From Saururus chinensis (lineage: Eukaryota > Streptophyta > Magnoliopsida > Piperales > Saururaceae), in NCBI GenBank assembly GCA_035235625.1, contig CP141140.1, forward strand, positions 17,132,685 through 17,196,684: a stretch of 64,000 nucleotides of DNA, given 5' to 3'. Positions 60,290-64,000 of the stretch are shown here, piece after piece. The notes beneath the pieces were generated by a model, which saw nothing but the letters and a program-made list of their open reading frames with translations, was not told the origin of the DNA and did no database searches. The translations under genes were made by a program, and so were the position numbers. The stretch's first letter is position 1. Each line of letters starts with the position of its first letter.

Positions 60290-61249
60290 CACTAGGCACA
60301 TTGTAAGTAGGAAGTATAGAAAATATTCCCCTATCGCTAGTGGGCTCTTAGCCACAGGTTCAACATATTGACACATGCAAGTCCAAAGCCGAATAATTTA
60401 TACAAATAAGTGGCATGAGTTTATGGACACCGAAGGCAACCTACCAAAAATGCACTTTATGGATATCTCTATTGAATCGTGCACATTGACCTTATATATA
60501 CATGAAAGAGTTTTTCATGTTCCCCTTAGACAATGAGCCAACTATGAGGAACACATAGGAACTCTTGATATTTGATATAAAGGTGCACACACTAGCGTAT
60601 GGGAGCTCAAATGGTACTGGCGCTAACATGAACTCGTGTGTGTATCATCAATATCATGGATGAAGGGCTCTCATACGTTCCTTACACTAAGCTTATTATC
60701 AGAGTGGAGCATTAAAAATGTTTCCTTTATGCTGATGCAGTACATAACATTACAAGAGAAACTACATAGCTATCATCCCACCACCAAGTAAGAACCACAT
60801 TATTTACCCATGGGTAAGAAAATATATCTACTTTCTCAGTTTACAAGTGACACAATATCAAGAGATTACCCCATTTCATATTTTATAGTATTATCACCCT
60901 AAAAATGTTGATTCAAAAATAAGGTTGTTAACAAGCAGAGCTAACTTGTCAAGTAGGCCTAGCTAGAACTAGGGTCTACTCAATTCCGGCTCGCTCGAAC
61001 TCGGCTTGAGCTCAAATTATACCCTTGCTCAACTCAACTCAGCTCGAATGAAACTTAAACTCGACTTTACTCTGCTTAAGCTCGAACTCAAACTCGTATA
61101 TAATTTTAAAATTATATATAAATAATACATATACAAAATAAATAATATATGTATATAAATATTTTATATAAACATAATTATTAAATTAAAGAAATATTTA
61201 TGACATATATGTAATCACATATATGCACCAATACCATTTATCATATATA

Positions 61250-61420
61250 ATATATGAGACCCATTTATATGAACCCTGATATCCCGTACCCTTAGATTCA
61301 ATCCGACAACACACGTAACTTGATGACATATTTGTTTTTGTCCCCTTACGCCCTGGTCCATGATGCCTAGGTTCACACTGACATGCATAAACCCAGAACC
61401 CAAACTTATATAAAAAATTT
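61250..61420. repeat. Dispersed MITE-like repeat, copy 2
   Basis: The left end TATATGAGACCCATTTATAT matches the left flank and first bases of the hairpin MITE at 16905-16925, and the interior matches the repeat at 54968-55140. This suggests one diverse MITE family. Confidence 0.45.
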
Positions 61421-61513
61421 CGAGTATATATATTCTTATAAATTGTACTAGATGTATAATTTCAATGTATAGTATACTTTTTAAAATAAAAATTTTGGAG
61501 ACACAAACACTAA

Positions 61514-61616
61514 TATATTCTTTCCGTCCTAAATTAATAACTCCATTTAATTTTTAAAGTAGAATTAAAATTAGTTCTATTGAAAAACTAAATAGAGCTA
61601 TTAATATATAATAGTG
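61514..61616. repeat. Stowaway-like MITE relic
   Basis: A TTCTTTCCGTCCTAAATTAA terminus followed by AATAACTCCATTT, and GAGCTATTAATA at the right, match the ends of the Stowaway at 48997-49184. The right terminal repeat is eroded. Confidence 0.5.
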
Positions 61617-64000
61617 GGTCAACATGATATACACTAACATACTCAAGAACTCTTCTAAAATATGTATGACACTAGGGGGACCAATTTTAGTTTATTAAAA
61701 TAATAATAAATATTCTTTTAAAACCTAAAGCATAACATTGGGGGACAAACCTTAATTTATGGTTTTTCTCTTTTTACATGTACCTAGAATTGTATAGAAC
61801 CAAACCATCATGCCGACAACTCTGACCCCATTTCAGGCAATGTAGCAATTCAAACCGGTTTAACCCGAAGCCAAATAGAGTGTTCTAGAAGCATAACAAA
61901 GGCACTTAAACACATTATGGCAAATACTTAACTACTCTACTTTTCTCTATTTACTCAATAATAAAATTTAAAAATTCAATAACAATAATAAGTCTAGCAA
62001 TAAATAACATCAATAACATGATTAACTATCCGAGTCTTATGAAAGCATTTATTTAAACTAAAAATCTACTAGAAACATTAATCCCATCACTTAATTTTTG
62101 TCTTCTTCAATAAAGCCATCATTAATATAGTCCATCAAATGATCTTCATTTTGCAATATCAGATCATCACCTACAAAATATAACATTAAACATTTGATAT
62201 AAATAGTAAATCATCATCATGTCACATCGTAATAACCATATTGCACCCTGGGCTCAGCTCATAACATAAACATTCCTTACATTTTTTGTGTGCTTCCTTT
62301 AACCATCAAAATGCTCATTAATTCTTATTTAGTACTCTCACCCTCACCTGCGAGTAGAATCTTAGCCGCACACCTCAACCTACTTGCAGTACATCTTGAA
62401 CTTTAAGTTAATCTATATATAATTTTAATTAACTCTCACCCACACCAATAAAAGGGTCTTGAACCTCGTGCCTTAACCTTCTCCACGAGGGATCTTAAGC
62501 ACTTTTAGTTTTCTATGACACATAAATTTAGTTTCAATCGTATTGGTTACAAGTTATATCTTATCCTGGTTTTGCACCCAACCTAAGATACACATATGTA
62601 ATACAATTCTTTAACATGTCATATACATATCCTTAATAAGGCTAAACATGTTCAGAGTACTAACGTAACACAATCAATAAGACAATACCTCATTTCTTCC
62701 TATACTAACTTAAGTAAATATTTTAACATAATCATATCATGTAACTTGTACATTTTAAAAAAAATAACAAATGAACTCTAATGAATATTAAAATTTACAT
62801 AAATCTACATAATAGTTTTAATTACAATATTAAGAAATATCATATAAAATAAATATAAAAATAAATTCTATTATTTAATTAATGAGACAGTGCAATTTTG
62901 CCAGAGCCACCTTCAAATTTACAACTATGTTATTACCTTGAAATTTTTACAAGATACTCATAACATATATATCAATCCATTAGAAGAAAAAAAGAACAAA
63001 AAATCATGTGTTTTCATCCTTCAACATACTTCCGAATACATAAACATAAAATTGTATCATCGTACAACATGTATCCCAAAAAATATAATAAATATATATT
63101 ATTTAAAATAATTCTAAAAAATTAGGAATATGATTTAGACATGATTATTTACTTCAAGAAAAAATTTAAAAGCAAAACTCAAAGTAAAAGTATTTAAATT
63201 ATAGTTATGGATCCAAAACAAAGAAAATAACATACTAAAGCAATCTACAAATCACATGTTAATCTCTACCCTAAAAACAATTAAAAGTCTTTAATCTCAA
63301 CATGAACAAGACTCTGAAATGCAAGATCTACGTCGCCATATCCATAAAAATTAAAAATAAGCATCCCTTACCTTGTGGTTCTTGCGCAAAGCCCACATTT
63401 TTAACAAAATCACCTAACCAAAATCATGAAAACACTAACAATTAATTAATCCTCTTAATGACTATTTTCATAAAAAGAAGAATGGAGTTCCTCTCATATT
63501 AAGGACTCCATAACCTATAACAAAATCCTATTTAGTCTTGGAAGAAAAATAAAGAAAAGAATAGATTTTGGGTCTAAGGTTTGATAAAAAAAATAACCCT
63601 TCAATGAATATAGATAAAAGAAAGAGGTAAGAAAGAAGTCTGAGAGAGATGGGAAGGGCTGACCTACCTTGAAAACGATGGGAGTGTGGCACATGCCCCA
63701 AGGGAGAGGCGAAAGTGTTAGACACGCTCCCTTAATACCAAGAGAGAGAAAAAGAGGAGTTTTCCTTGCCCATTTTATAAACTTTCTATGAAAATCCCCC
63801 CTAATCCAATTTGGGTGATATTTTTCCAAGTCTTTTAAAATAAAATAATAGATAAATTAAGTAATAAAATCCCTAAAATTTATAAATAGTTAGAGAGTAA
63901 ATTAGCTCAGAAAATTATATTTAGCTCATTTCATAAAGTGATTATGGGTCAAAGACTTAATTAGTTAAGAGGTTGAGAAGAGACCCTGATATCATAGACA

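Larger units (their letters stand above)
57901..64000. mobile_element. LTR-like element start, boundary beyond window
   Basis: TGTTATGCCTCCCCCCCGAC at 57901 resembles the TGTCATGCCCCG start of F1 and F3. The next kilobases have the same texture as F1 (CACATGCAT-rich and AACATCAT-rich sequence, no genes). A right end with a matching TATAC duplication could not be fixed; a CA-TATAC at about 62620 is a weak candidate. The region is interrupted by tandem repeats (60161) and MITE-like pieces (61250, 61512). From 62000 to 64000 I see no gene. Confidence 0.4.

Overview
The window is nuclear DNA from a flowering plant. Coding sequence is sparse and split by GT-AG introns, intergenic DNA is AT-rich and full of LTR-retrotransposon and MITE remains, and the two recognisable gene families are plant types: secreted alpha-amylase and a LAG1/LOH-type ceramide synthase. 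I cannot name the species. There are no rRNA or tRNA genes and no prokaryotic features that I can see.

The core is a cluster of four alpha-amylase (GH13) genes, all on the minus strand and all with the same four-exon plan: signal-peptide exon, 130-133 bp exon, ~803 bp catalytic exon and ~250 bp C-terminal exon, with intron phases 0, 1 and 0. Gene A is 9787-11705 (428 aa), gene B 14973-16655 (435 aa), gene C 27311-28949 and gene D 40723-42288 (423 aa). A, B and D are intact with all three catalytic acids. C is a pseudogene with two single-base deletions and a GC splice donor. Each copy has a TATA box about 60-75 bp upstream of its ATG. B and C also share promoter sequence and look like the closest pair. 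The intact copies differ at calcium-site and surface starch-binding positions rather than in the active site.

Upstream of gene D, also on the minus strand, is a six-exon ceramide synthase gene (43728-51842, 288 aa, LOH2-like). Its 2.7-kb second intron holds a decayed, intron-retaining universal-stress-protein pseudogene on the opposite strand and a complete Stowaway MITE.

The rest is mobile-element DNA. LTR family F1 has three solo-LTR-like copies with perfect 5-bp target duplications (3648-7227, 22738-26123, 20286-27121); the second is nested inside the third in opposite orientation. Family F2 has copies at 1-943, 944-1343, 30747-34953 and 55486-57435. Others are an F3-type LTR at 52518-54822, an LTR-like element from 57901 past the window end, a copia-like LTR with primer-binding site (8346-9069), a copia gag relic between genes A and B (13625-14035), a Mutator-like transposase relic (17940-19590), a CACTA-like derivative (37696-38180), several Stowaway-type relics and a 200-bp hairpin MITE in the promoter region of gene B. 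I found no convincing new biological system. The most interesting points are the divergence of the amylase paralogs and the insertions around them.
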